Shown: piece after piece, positions 53,761-64,000 of the stretch
How positions within the stretch are numbered: the first letter of the stretch is position 1
Layout: each line of letters starts with the position of its first letter
DNA from: Amoebidium appalachense
Lineage: Eukaryota; Ichthyosporea
Length of the DNA stretch: 64,000 nucleotides
NCBI GenBank assembly: GCA_963693365.1
Contig: CAVNZM010000004.1
Span: forward strand, 1,612,001 to 1,676,000
Direction of reading: 5' to 3'
Program-made: the position numbers and the translations under genes
Notes under the pieces: generated by a model
Databases searched by the model: none
Told to the model about the DNA's origin: nothing
Seen by the model: only the letters and a program-made list of their open reading frames with translations

Positions 53761-54521
53761 CACTGGGTGCGCTCGCTGGATATTAGTTTTTTGGCACACT
53801 GTTGACTTTATCGTGTGTTTATTACTTGCTATTTATTGGCCAGCGGCCAACATTTATAAATATATGATACCTAAAAATAAATACTGACTGCGGCCAGCAG
53901 ACATTATTCACCTTCCAGGACACATTAACACCAGTAGTCTAACACACCATACTCTCAATCACAAAGAATTACTAACAAACAGAGAAAAGTGCAATGGCTC
54001 TGTACTATTACTCAGATTTTAAAAATTAATTCTTAACAGTAAACTTCGGAATGAAAGCCTGCCCCCCCCCCCCCCCCAACATGACTGTACGAAGAACACG
54101 TATAACTTGAACCGCTACAACACATATGAGATCCGTTACATTGGTGTACATTCCAATATTAGACACTAGTTTGGCTACTCTGACTACACTGAGATCCTGA
54201 TTGGCTGCCTAGGCCTCCAGACTTGCGGCCACGATTACTTTGCTTTCGATCGTGCCATTGCAGCTGCGTCTCTCCAGCAGGTGGCAACGGCAGGCCCAGC
54301 ACAGCAGATGCACGAGAAGGGGGTGGGAACTGCCCACCAGCCGAGGGCTGGCCCACATGGCCCAAGTAAGGATGGGGACCGTGCTGCGGCAGTAGCCCAG
54401 GCATGGGGAAGGCAGGCCGGGCTGAGGCGGCATGATGCCCCACGGTGGGGGCCAGCCCTGTGGGTGGTGCGGGCCTGGATGGGGTGCAGGGGGCATGTGC
54501 GGCACATGGCCCTGCTGCATG

Positions 54522-54772
54522 TCAAGCGGAGGTGCTGGTGGCATGGCATCCTGATTGGCTGCAACCCAACGTGGGCAGCTCTTGGCCCGATTGGAGCCGG
54601 GGCAGCCCTTGCCCTGGCGGCCACACGCAGGTCTCGGGGGCTCTCTGGGGTGGCTGCATAGGAGGGGGCACCGGCAAATCCATCTGCAGGGGCCACTCAG
54701 GCTTAATGTCGCGATGCTTCTTGCCCACACGCATGGGCAAGGGCCGCTCACGCTGCGCCTCTGCTCTCTGCC

Positions 54773-54806
<34 letters not shown>

Positions 54807-54966
54807 TGTGGTTGGCTACTTTGTCAGTGTTGTTCATGGTGGCGACTTCTCCGCCTCCATTTTTCAAGCTTTCTCCTTGTTTCCCCCTCTTCCCGAAGTT
54901 TTTTCCTGGCCGGTGTGTGTGTGTGGTGTTGTAGTGGGTGGGTAGGTTTTTTTTTTTTTTTTTTCT

Positions 54967-55009
<43 letters not shown>

Positions 55010-55419
55010 GGTCTTCTTTTTTTTTTCCTGGTGGTGGTGGTGGTGCTGGTGTGTGCGTGCGCGTGTGTTGTGGTGGTGGATGGGTGGGTGTACATGTTGA
55101 AGGGGGGGGGGGGGGGGGGGGGGGGGGAAGGGGGGGGGGGAGGTGGAGAGGGGGGAGGAGGGGTGGGCTCTTCTTTATTTTCCTAATGGTGATGGTGGTG
55201 GTAGTGTGTGTGTGGGTGCATGTGCGCCCGTGTGTGATGGTGGTGGGTGGATGGGTGTTCCCGTGTGTGATGGTGGTGGGTGGTGGGTGTTTAAAAGTTG
55301 GGGGGGAGAGGGGGGGGAGGTGAGGATGGCTAGCGGCCGGCTCCAGACTACACCTGTACATGAGCACACAGAGTTTGACGAGGCTCCTGTACACTGACGT
55401 AGTCATCAATTTCAGATAT
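54522..55419 (-). CDS. probable C-terminal exons 6-7 of the LRR gene
   Basis: Exon 6, 55419..55354: [20 protein letters not shown], 22 codons, phase 0 on both sides. Exon 7, 54767..54522: begins [20 protein letters not shown], then Pro/Gln/Met-rich, and stops at TGA 54524-54522. These are unique-sequence islands in a repeat-rich region and the only plausible coding sequence downstream of exon 5. They could belong to a separate gene; no protein family was recognised. Confidence 0.5.
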
Positions 55420-56040
55420 CTGACTCGTAAAGGAGACCAGCAACCCTTTTTATTTCAGGTTCGTAAGCGGACATGCTATCCCATTACACACATGTTAAAT
55501 TCTAATTTACACTGAGATAAGTGCCATATACAGGATACTTCTATATATAACGGGCGACAGCGTACCCAGCGCAAGAGTCTTGTGGCAATATAGGTAGATG
55601 ATTGGTAGATAATGCTTTAGGGCTTAAATTGCCCAGGCACAGATTTCACAACAGAACTAATTGTGATATGGGCAAAATGTGTTGCTAGTTTGCACCGTGG
55701 CTGGATAAGTCTGCCTTTACACACCAGCCAACTAAACAATGGTAAAGGTGTACCTTTTAAGTGGGATGAGTCGAAAGACGGGATTTGGAAGGGGGGGGGG
55801 GGGGGAGGACTGGGAAGAGGAGGGAAAGGGGGGTCTGTGTGTTTGCTCAAGCAGCATTTGTTTACACAAGATGGTGTGTGGAATGGACAATTAGTATATG
55901 ATGATATAAGAGATAAAAGGCCAATTATCGTTGTCATCAGTACAACGAAGTGCCGGAACAATCGTGTCACAGCAACCTGACAGGGAAAGACCATCATCCC
56001 AAGCGCTTTTGGTTGGCTGTATATCTTTCCAAATACTGTG

Positions 56041-56099
<59 letters not shown>

Positions 56100-56229
56100 T
56101 GTACGCGCGCGTGCACGGTGTGTGTGTGTGTGTGTGTTTGTGTGTATGTATGTGTGTGTGTGTGTGTGTGTGCGCGTGTGTGTGTGTGCGCGCGCGCGTG
56201 TGCACGATGTGTGTGTGTAAGTGTGTGTT

Positions 56230-56301
<72 letters not shown>

Positions 56302-57163
56302 CGCGCACGCGCGCGCACGTGCGCGTGTGTGCTGTGCACGAGTATGTGTGCATGGCTAGTGTGGTGGTGTGTGGTGGTAGTGTCATGTGTGCATGAGGAA
56401 ACACGGTTAGGCACCAATCCAAAGCAAACATGACAAAGTGAAACATGCAAACAATGGCGCAACTGGTCACCAAGAAAAAATGGTGCATGCTACAGTCGAA
56501 TGGGATAAGCCATAATTGCTGCATTGCTCGTAGAAGTATTGAATGTGATTCTGCTGAGAGGCTGTGCTATCTTTTTTTTTTTGATACCGCACGAAGGCGA
56601 GGGGAGGGCGGGGGGGGGGGGGGGGGGGGGGGGGGGGAAAGGGGGGGGGGGGGGGGGGTTGTAACAGTGATGGTAACAGTGGATGGTACAGGGGGAAGAA
56701 GGGAAGAAGGGGGTGGTGGTGAAGCACTCACACACACAAACGAACACCCACACAACCACTCTCCCTCCCCACTTCCTTTTCTTCCTCCCTAACTTTACCC
56801 CATCCTTCTTCCCCACCCTCAACCCCCCACCCACCTCCCTCGTCTCTCCTAGACCTCTCCCTTCCCCCCCCCCCCCCCCCCCCCCCCCCCGCCTCCATCC
56901 ACCCCTCCCTCCCCTCGGAGTCCATCTCTCCTTTCCTCCCTCCTTCCTCCTCTTGCTCTCTTTTGAGGGGGAAGGAACCGCGGGGGGGGGGGGGGGGGGG
57001 GGGGGGGGGAGGGGAGGGACCGACCTTCTCATATGGGGGATGTTTGTTGAGTTCATCCAGACCCACCGGATTACCCTCTAATAGAAGTGAGTGCACACTA
57101 CTGCCTGTGAGTAGGCGGTCGGGTAGGCCCGATAGGCTGATGCAGTTCTCACGCAGACGGAGA

Positions 57164-57227
<64 letters not shown>

Positions 57228-58219
57228 CACGGTGTGTATGTCGGAGGGGTGGTTGGGGTTGTGGTTGGGGGGAGGGGGGGGCGTTGTTAGAATGCATTAC
57301 AGAGTAAGAAGTATACATTCAAGACGGCCTATAAATTGCAAATGTGCAAAGCACATGCAAAGAATATGTATGGAGTGCAGGAGGGGGTGGGGTGGGGTGG
57401 GGGGGGGAGGGGGGGGGGGGGGAGCTGAGCAGAGGAGAGTGCATATGTGTGTTTGGAAGCCTTCATGCGCGGGCGTGTGTGTTCGTGTGTGAATGTGTGT
57501 GCATGCAAGTGTAATTGTGTGTGTGCGTGTGTCTGTCTTCCTGTGTGTGTGTGCATTCGTGGTTAGGTGAATGTGCTCGCCTGTGTGCGTCGTGTGTTCA
57601 CGAATGTCTCTATCTATGAGTGCCTCAGGAGGGGAGGGGGGGGAGGGGGACGGAGGCTCGTCCTGTAGAAGACATTCCAAAGAACAATAAATAGCTTGAC
57701 CCCCTGCCGTGCATTCTTACACAGAAAAGAGAGTACGGAGAGGGAAAGAGCGGAAAAAGAAATTTTGTTTGTTAAAAAAGCAAAAGCAGAAGGAATGGGT
57801 GAAAGTGCGTGAGAAACAACCTCCCCCCCCCCCCCCAAAAAAAAAACAAAAACAAAAAAAAAAACCCAACCCCAACCCCCAACACAAACACAAGCAGACG
57901 CACAAAATCAACACGGGTCCACCCCGTAACCACCCTACAAACACACACACACACACCCCTCCCCCACACATACACAAATGCACATACACACACACACACA
58001 CATGTACACACACACACACAAACACACAAACACACACACACACACACACCCACACCCACGCCCGCACACCCACGCACGCCCACGCCCACCCACCCACCTT
58101 CAGGCGTGCCATGTCTGCCACAGCCTCATTCACACTGGCCAGTCGATTTCGGTCCAAGTCCAACTCCGTCACCTGTTTGAGCTGCCCTATCTCATCGGGA
58201 AGCACACTGCAACACACGG

Positions 58220-58260
<41 letters not shown>

Positions 58261-58738
58261 GAAAGAGAGGTAGAGAGACACACGGGGGGGAGGGGGGAGG
58301 GGGGAGGGGAAAGACGAGAAAGGTGGGGATTCAACCCGATTAGCACAAGCCAATAACTTTCCCGTAGACCACAACCACCCCATAGACTCCTGCCCTCAGA
58401 CTCCAAGCACAAACACCGCAAATGCACCACACCATGCACTCCTCTTCTGTTCTTCCTTTTCAACCTCATGCCCTTTAATCGTCATCCTACTTAGCAATGC
58501 AGCCCTCCCCTCCACCCGCCCCCCCCCCACCCCCCCCCCCCTCCCCCCCCCCGAGGGCACACATGCCTTCTCCACCCCCACACATCTACTAACTACCATT
58601 GCAAACAAGCGCCGACACAACAACGAACATGCCATTCATCCTCCTCCCCCCCCCCCCTCCCCCCTCCCCCCTCTTCTCTTCCTCCCATCTGACACCCACC
58701 CATCCCATCATACAATCCCCCCCCCCCCCCCCCTTTTC

Positions 58739-58769
<31 letters not shown>

Positions 58770-58969
58770 AACTCTCCGACCCCCCGCCCACTCAAACTTT
58801 CCTCCCAATCCCCCTTCCAGTCGTCCTAACCCTCCCCCCCATCCACCCCCGCACCCACCCCCCTGCTTCTCCCTTCAAAAGCACACACTCACACTCACAC
58901 ACACTCACACACCTTTTTCTCCATCCCATTCACACCCACACCCACGTTTACTCAGCCACCCATACATCC

Positions 58970-59008
<39 letters not shown>

Positions 59009-60702
59009 ATTCTCACTTCCCGTCCCCCCCCCCCCCCCCCCTCCCCCCCTCCCCCCTCCCCCCTGCCTCAGGAAAACAATAATTATACAGTTTTTTTAAA
59101 AATTATCACAGCAGCACGACCGACCCACGCACCTTATCCTATTGGATGCCATCAACAACACCTCTAGTTTGCTGCAGCCACACACGGCCACGGGGAACGT
59201 CTCAAAAGCATTCTCCGCCAAATTTAGCGTTTTGAGTGACGTCAACTTTCCAAATGAGGAAGGTAGCGCCTTAAGGCCGTTTTTGTTTAAGGTAACAGAC
59301 TCTAACTTGCTCAGATTACCGATTTGGTCTGGGAGTGAGCCTGTGGGAATCGCAATGGGACACGTATGAGTTTTGGGGGGTTTCGAGTGTGAATGTGGTC
59401 GGTGGTATCAAAATAGGTGGTGGGAAAGGGAAATGTTATGAGATAATGATAAAGTGGGAAGTAGGCAAACCCCCCTTTTTTTTTTTGGAAGGGGGGGGGG
59501 GGGGGGGGGGGAAGGGGGGTGGGAGGGGGGATAGATGGTTGGGGAGGGGAGGGGGGGGGGGGGGGGGGGGAGGGTAAATATGTTATTCACACCTCTCCTA
59601 TCGAAATCGTTCTTTCGTTCCCTTCCTTATTATAGTGCAAAGGAGCGCCCACTCTCTTTTTTTTTCGCTTTTTTTTTTTTTTTTTTTTTTTTTTTTGGGG
59701 GGGGGGGGGGGGGGTTTGCATGTGTAGTGTAGTGGCGGAGCGCCTTGGGGGGAGGTTGGGGGGGGGGGGGGGGGGGGGGGGGGGCAATGTATAAGACCGC
59801 TAAGAGGAACAGAGATACAGGAAATATAGGTACAATATGTCAAGATAACAAAGCAAACACAAACAAACAAAGAGCATGCCCCGCAATCAACCCCCCCACC
59901 CCACCCCCCCACCCCCCATCCCCTTCTCCATGTTCCGAGTTCATAAGAATTGAGTTCTAATCCTTCCACATGAAAAACAAACAGGCATGAGAGGGGGGGA
60001 CAGAAGGTGGAAAGGAACGGGAGGCTGGCTGTGTGAGCTGCCTCCGGGAAGGGAAGGGTGGTGGTGGTTGTGGCGGTGGTGGTGGTGGTGGCGGCGGGTG
60101 TGTGTGTGTGTTGGGGGGGGGGGGGGGGGGGGGAGATGTTGGTGCAGTAGACTAGGAGGGAAAGAGACGAGTGAACGAGGGGGCCAATAAAGATAGCCAT
60201 TTTTGTGTGTGCTGTGTGTAAGATTTACAGACCAGTGGGAAAGGGGGGGGGAGGGGGGGGGGGGCTTAAAGGCAGATGAGGGAAAGTAGAACGAGAAAGT
60301 AGAACGGGGGTAGAGAATGACTATCTGGCTGGGGGGAGGGGGCACGGGGGGGGGGGGGGAGAGGCTGAGGGGGGAAGAGGGAGGGGGCGGGGGAAGGGGC
60401 AGCGGTGGTGGTGGGTGGTTGGGGGGGAAGGCGAGAGAGGGGTGAGAGGAGGGGAGTAGAGGAGGGAGGGGAGGGGGGGGGGGGGGGGGGGGAAGGGGGG
60501 CATCGTAATACCTAGCCTACAGTCAGTAAGGGTGAGGTTGCGCAAATTGACAAACTGACAGAAACTGTCGGGCAGTCTGGTCAGCCTGTTGCCTGATAGG
60601 TCCAGTGTCCTAAGTTTGTCCTTGAGGCTCCATAGCTCCTCGGGTATCTGCAGATGGGGTAAGGGGAAATGAGAACATGTTTTTTTTTTTTGTTTTTTTG
60701 TT

Positions 60703-60733
<31 letters not shown>

Positions 60734-61662
60734 GGACGGAGGGGACGGGGGGGGGGGGGGGGGGGGGAGGGGGAAAAAGGGAAGGGGAGGGGGGAGTCTT
60801 GTTTTCTTAATAACTTGCTTGCTAGGATTGTTTCTTTGTTTGCTTGTTTCATAATTCATCCTCATTTTTTATCCCCAGAGGGAGGCAGGGGTGGGGGGAG
60901 GGGGTGTTGGGGAGGAGGGGGGGGGGGGGAGGGGGGGGGGGGGGGATATATAATCTTGCCAACATTTAGCTCTTTTGTGCACAACATGGGCACGGTGCTG
61001 CATCAGAAAAGGACGTGCACACAGTGTAAGTAGAGCCCAGTAGGGATGGCAAGGGATATTATCGCAGAGCGAGAATCATGGTTGTTAGAAAGAAAGGGAC
61101 GAGGGTATGGGAGAGGAAAGGGGGTGGGGCGGGGGGAGAGAGGGGAGGGGGGTAGAGCAAGAGGCACCTGGAGAAGGAGGGGAGGGAACGTATCGAGGCA
61201 TCAACAGTTTAATGCATCTCCACACACAAAGAGATCCTATCTAAAGTTTGTCTGCTGTCATTCCATTGCATGCATGTACACACAGAGAAGTGGTGTGATA
61301 ATGAAGCGTGTCAGATGTGGAAGGACGCGCCAAAAAGAGATGGATGGGTAAGGGTGCACCTGTAGGCCGGCGAAAGGATAGGACAGCAACGGGAGCCTCG
61401 GAGATCGAGGCAGAAGGGAGGGAAGGGGACCAAGGGGGCAAGGTGGGGTGGGAATGGAAAAAAGTAGGAGAATTAGGAGGGAGGGGATCCGGGAGAGGGG
61501 GGAGGTTGAGGAGGGGGGTTTGGGGTTGGGGGTTTGGAGGGGGGGGGGGGGGGGGGGGGGGGGCTAATCTCCAGCCCATACCTCCTTTTTGCCTGATCCA
61601 ACCAGCGCAAACACGCCAGTTTGGCCAGCGCGCTCAATGCGGGTGCTCAGATCGTTGCCCAT
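54522..61662 (-). CDS. LRRC57: LRRC57-like leucine-rich-repeat protein, 7 exons, with C-terminal extension
   Basis: Minus-strand exons 61662..61582, 60647..60512, 59340..59133, 58206..58098, 57165..57025, then probable 55419..55354 and 54767..54522 (TGA). All phases agree; 329 codons including stop. The start [18 protein letters not shown] matches human LRRC57 (MGNSALRAHVETAQKTGVF) and keeps an MGxxxS N-myristoylation motif. LRR units follow: [71 protein letters not shown] and VLRLRENC, then HSLLLEGNP (human ICLLAVEGN). Exons 1-5 (225 aa) cover all of human LRRC57 except its last 14 residues. Exons 6-7 are inferred from AG/GT borders and phase. LRRC57 function is poorly known; membrane association through myristate is plausible. 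Confidence 0.83.
56040..56330 (+). repeat. (GT)n arrays with (CG)n segments
   Basis: GT arrays at 56044-56096 and 56231-56291, separated by GTGCGCGCGC-type sequence. Lies in the LRR gene intron between exons 5 and 6. Confidence 0.92.
57172..57226 (+). repeat. (GT)n array forming the polypyrimidine-like region before LRR exon 5
   Basis: On the minus strand this is (CA)n ending in CACACAG, the acceptor of exon 5, so a microsatellite supplies the 3' splice site. Confidence 0.9.
57283..57385 (-). repeat. dispersed poly-C-bounded repeat, copy R7
   Basis: On the minus strand it reads ATACATATTCTTTGCATGTG ... GAATGTATACTTCTTACTCT then GCATTCTAAC and a C-run. Matches the R1/R5 core at reduced identity and is in sense with the minus-strand LRR gene. 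Confidence 0.65.
58974..59008 (+). repeat. poly-C run
   Basis: About 38 C, with further C/CT tracts to 59064. In an LRR gene intron (G-rich on the sense strand). Confidence 0.9.
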
Positions 61663-62013
61663 GTTTTAACCGACTTAAACGAGCTAGAGCTTGTTTATCC
61701 TTGTGGCGCTTTTTTCACGCACCTGTGCAAAAAACACGTGACACTACTGTGTGGCTGGTGAACCTACCACTGGCACATTTCCTTGACGTGCCAAATGAAT
61801 GATGAGCCCATTCAGTGGGAATGTGCCCCCGGTAAATTTTCAGCGTGCAGTAGTGATTCGAGAATTTCATGTGCCCATAGAAGGGGAAGGGTTGTTGTTG
61901 TTGTTGTTGGTCGTGGTGGTGGTGGGGGTTGGGGGGGGGGGGGTTGGGGGGGGGGGGGGGGGCTAATTAGTTAGGTGACTGAGCATAAATATTATGCATA
62001 GCTAGTACTGCAG
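61663..62013. promoter_or_regulatory. LRR gene upstream region
   Basis: Unique sequence directly before the LRR start codon. Contains an ACACGTGAC E-box-type site (61734-61742) and poly-G/GTT repeats at 61890-61960. Promoter role inferred from position only. Confidence 0.4.
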
Positions 62014-62125
62014 CTCTCTCTCTCTCTCTCTCTCTCTCTCCACTTCACTACATACACACTCTCCCTCTCAGGCTCTCTCTGTCTCTCTATGCATCTGCCT
62101 ATCCAAGGCTCTCTCTCTCTCTCTA

Positions 62126-62201
<76 letters not shown>

Positions 62202-62256
62202 ATACACACACTCCCTCTCAGGCTCTCTCTGTCTCTCTATGCATCTGCTTATCCAA

Positions 62257-62314
<58 letters not shown>

Positions 62315-62366
62315 CACACTCTCCCTCTCAGGCTCTCTCTGTCTCTCTATGCATCTGCCTATCCAA

Positions 62367-62414
<48 letters not shown>
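62014..62414 (+). repeat. (CT)n-based minisatellite, three units
   Basis: A core starting CATACACACTCTCCCTCTCA and continuing through TATGCATCTGCCTATCCAAG to a (CT)n block begins at 62051, 62201 and 62311. The units differ mainly in CT length. Confidence 0.9.
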
Positions 62415-62415
<1 letters not shown>

Positions 62416-62535
62416 CCTCTCCCCCCAGAGTCTCCCTAGAGCATACATATCAAATCAAGTGTAAGCCAATAAAATGAAGCGCAAGCAATCACACACTGAG
62501 CTCCTATTGGTTTCACGAAGTAGGCAAATGTTGAT

Positions 62536-62731
62536 GGGGGTTTACGCTGTTTACTCGAGGCAAAGAGAACCAGTCTCAGGTATGGGGGGGGGGGGTTTGC
62601 TCGGAATATCCCCTCAGCGGTATATCATGATCACGTACATAGATGTCGGGTGGTGACTATATATCAGGGTTTACTTTCTCTACGAGACACCATAAAGACT
62701 ACAAGGAGAAATCAATTAGTTGGGGTTCCCC

Positions 62732-62774
<43 letters not shown>

Positions 62775-62806
62775 GGGCTCCCCTCGGGACACTCGGTATC
62801 AGCTGG

Positions 62807-62857
<51 letters not shown>

Positions 62858-64000
62858 TGTGTGTGTGTGCGCGTGCGCTATAATTTTGTAGTGATGTGTT
62901 TCTCAAGCCAATCAATACATCTAATAAACAGGTCGTAGTTACGCGTGTTTAGTATAAAATCAAGGATGTTGTAATTTACAGGTAGGCTATCTTTCTGGGT
63001 GTCTGTTGTGAATGTGACGTGTGTGTGTTGCGGTATTATGTGGTCTATCAAACTACATTTGGCGATACATGACCGGTTAAACTGGTGTGTGTGTGTGTTG
63101 TTTGGGCATGCAAATGATGCCACCTTATACTTATTAGATCTCCACTGTATAGCACGTGTACAGTAAAAGCGTGGTAATTGATCAATAATACCATCAGCTA
63201 GAGAAAGACCAGTTCTACAGGAAGGTAATATGTATTTAGGTGTTATACACTTGCGAGTGCCATATTTGGCAATATGGTTGAGGCGGTCAGTATATATAAA
63301 ACGAGACATAAGGCTTAGTTTTTCAAGGTGTATGCTTTCATCGGGTCTAGTGTCGTGTGGTATCTTTTTCCATTTGTTATATTGCGTGATTATCTTGTGA
63401 TTGTGTACATGTTTAATAAGTAAGTGGCAGTCCAAAGTCACACACACACTATTGCGGGGTTTATTTGTATTTGTGCCCAGGGGAGAAGGGGAGAGAGAGG
63501 GGAGGAAAGAGGGGAGAGGTGAGGAGGGGACAGGTCGGATAGAGAAGAGAGGGTGGGAGGGCAAATACTTCTTTAAGCGGCTTATGTGCTTATTGAATTT
63601 CAGCGCGAGATAGGATACTCTAGCAGCTATTGGGACCAGACCATATATCGAGAGCGTTACAGGCCCAGGTTTACAACAGTTGTTAGATAGAAAGGAGGCA
63701 ACTTCTGCTTCAAGGAAATTTGCCAAGGGTTTAAGCGCTCTAGTTCTCTCTTTCTTGATCCAAGCGGCGAGAAGGGGTAAACCATATTCACATGCCGGGA
63801 AGACAAAAGTGCGAATAAATGTAAGTCTAATAGAAGGATGGAGGGGTGTGTCTTTAAAAATATTAGCCGAGAAGAAAGCTAACCGCTTACGAGCCAACTC
63901 TACCCTCTTTTCGACCATATGGGGAAACATAACACCAACAGAATCAACCGGAACACCAAGATATTTGTATTCTGGAACTATAGGTACAGGTTTAGATGAT
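62536..64000 (-). mobile_element. LINE copy D, 3' part, runs off the window edge
   Basis: Minus strand. The 3' terminus GGGGGTTTACGCTG is at 62536, then the unique tail, poly(A) (T-run 62733-62770), (CA)n and ORF2. The 5' part lies beyond 64000. Protein-level identity to copy C is complete over the visible C-terminal region I compared. Confidence 0.94.
62878..64000 (-). CDS. LINE ORF2, C-terminal part (copy D, partial)
   Basis: Open from the window edge to the stop at 62878, about 374 codons. It keeps the long CA version of the slippage site (NNTHTHQFNRS), so unlike copy A its C terminus is intact. Includes PACEYGLPLLAAW and the terminal HITTKL. Whether the upstream RT and endonuclease are present cannot be seen. 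Confidence 0.92.
   Translation of the reverse strand, partial: SSKPVPIVPEYKYLGVPVDSVGVMFPHMVEKRVELARKRLAFFSANIFKDTPLHPSIRLTFIRTFVFPACEYGLPLLAAWIKKERTRALKPLANFLEAEVASFLSNNCCKPGPVTLSIYGLVPIAARVSYLALKFNKHISRLKKYLPSHPLFSIRPVPSSPLPSFLPSLSPSPLGTNTNKPRNSVCVTLDCHLLIKHVHNHKIITQYNKWKKIPHDTRPDESIHLEKLSLMSRFIYTDRLNHIAKYGTRKCITPKYILPSCRTGLSLADGIIDQLPRFYCTRAIQWRSNKYKVASFACPNNTHTHQFNRSCIAKCSLIDHIIPQHTHVTFTTDTQKDSLPVNYNILDFILNTRNYDLFIRCIDWLEKHITTKL

Noticed and set aside
55900-55985. Minus-strand segment [13 protein letters not shown] after a CTGTCAG acceptor
   Set aside because: No family match and no donor in phase with the next exon.
56467-56565. Possible LRRC57 terminal exon ([12 protein letters not shown]...)
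   Set aside because: Acceptor-like AG is present, but there is no similarity to the LRRC57 C terminus. The 55354-55419 exon fits phase equally and continues into a further exon.
62014-62414. CRISPR-like array
   Set aside because: The three units are a (CT)n-based minisatellite with variable CT lengths and no unique spacers of constant size, in a eukaryotic genome.

Overview
This is a nuclear eukaryotic window. Its genes are split into many short exons with GT..AG introns. The introns are packed with long poly-C/poly-G runs and (CA)n/(GT)n arrays, and the stop codons are standard. The gene set (RalGAP beta subunit, an LRRC57-type leucine-rich-repeat protein, a Smaug-type SAM-domain protein, a METTL24/FkbM-type methyltransferase) fits an animal or a close unicellular relative such as an ichthyosporean. 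The sequence alone does not settle the species. No prokaryotic features, CRISPR arrays, rRNA or tRNA genes were seen.

Layout. 1-2591 (+): last four exons of a METTL24-like methyltransferase that starts left of the window. 3202-8080 (-): full-length LINE copy A (ORF1 + ORF2, with ORF2 frameshifted near its end). 8081-9615: upstream region of the main gene. 9616-41079 (+): RALGAPB homologue, resolved here into 51 phase-consistent exons that add up to one frame of 1,598 codons plus stop. Its introns hold a 5'-truncated, internally deleted antisense LINE (copy B, 31796-32662), an inverted-repeat element built on CCCAAA tracts (30031-30588), a G-tract of over 100 nt (34817-34949) and several copies of a dispersed repeat that ends in poly-C. 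43399-44670 (+): apparently intronless SAM-domain gene. 45070-46110 (-): decayed remnant of a second, related LINE family. 46624-51501 (+): full-length, fully open LINE copy C. 54522-61662 (-): LRRC57-like gene with a probable proline-rich C-terminal extension. 62536-64000 (-): LINE copy D, which runs off the window.

Relations. The host genes are unrelated housekeeping or signalling genes. RALGAPB is the non-catalytic partner of the RalGAP alpha subunit that switches off Ral GTPases. The LINE copies are almost identical in protein sequence, so this family has moved recently. Copy C looks competent: it has both ORFs (overlapping by 8 nt), a 5' UTR that opens with tandem 18-bp units, and a 3' UTR with a (CA)n array and an internal poly(A) tract bracketed by two GGGG/CCCC hairpins, followed by about 200 nt of unique tail.

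The most unusual signals are the LINE architecture, the dispersed poly-C-terminated repeat that always lies in sense orientation to its host gene, the recurrent C-tracts just downstream of 5' splice sites, and the predicted extension of the LRRC57-like protein.
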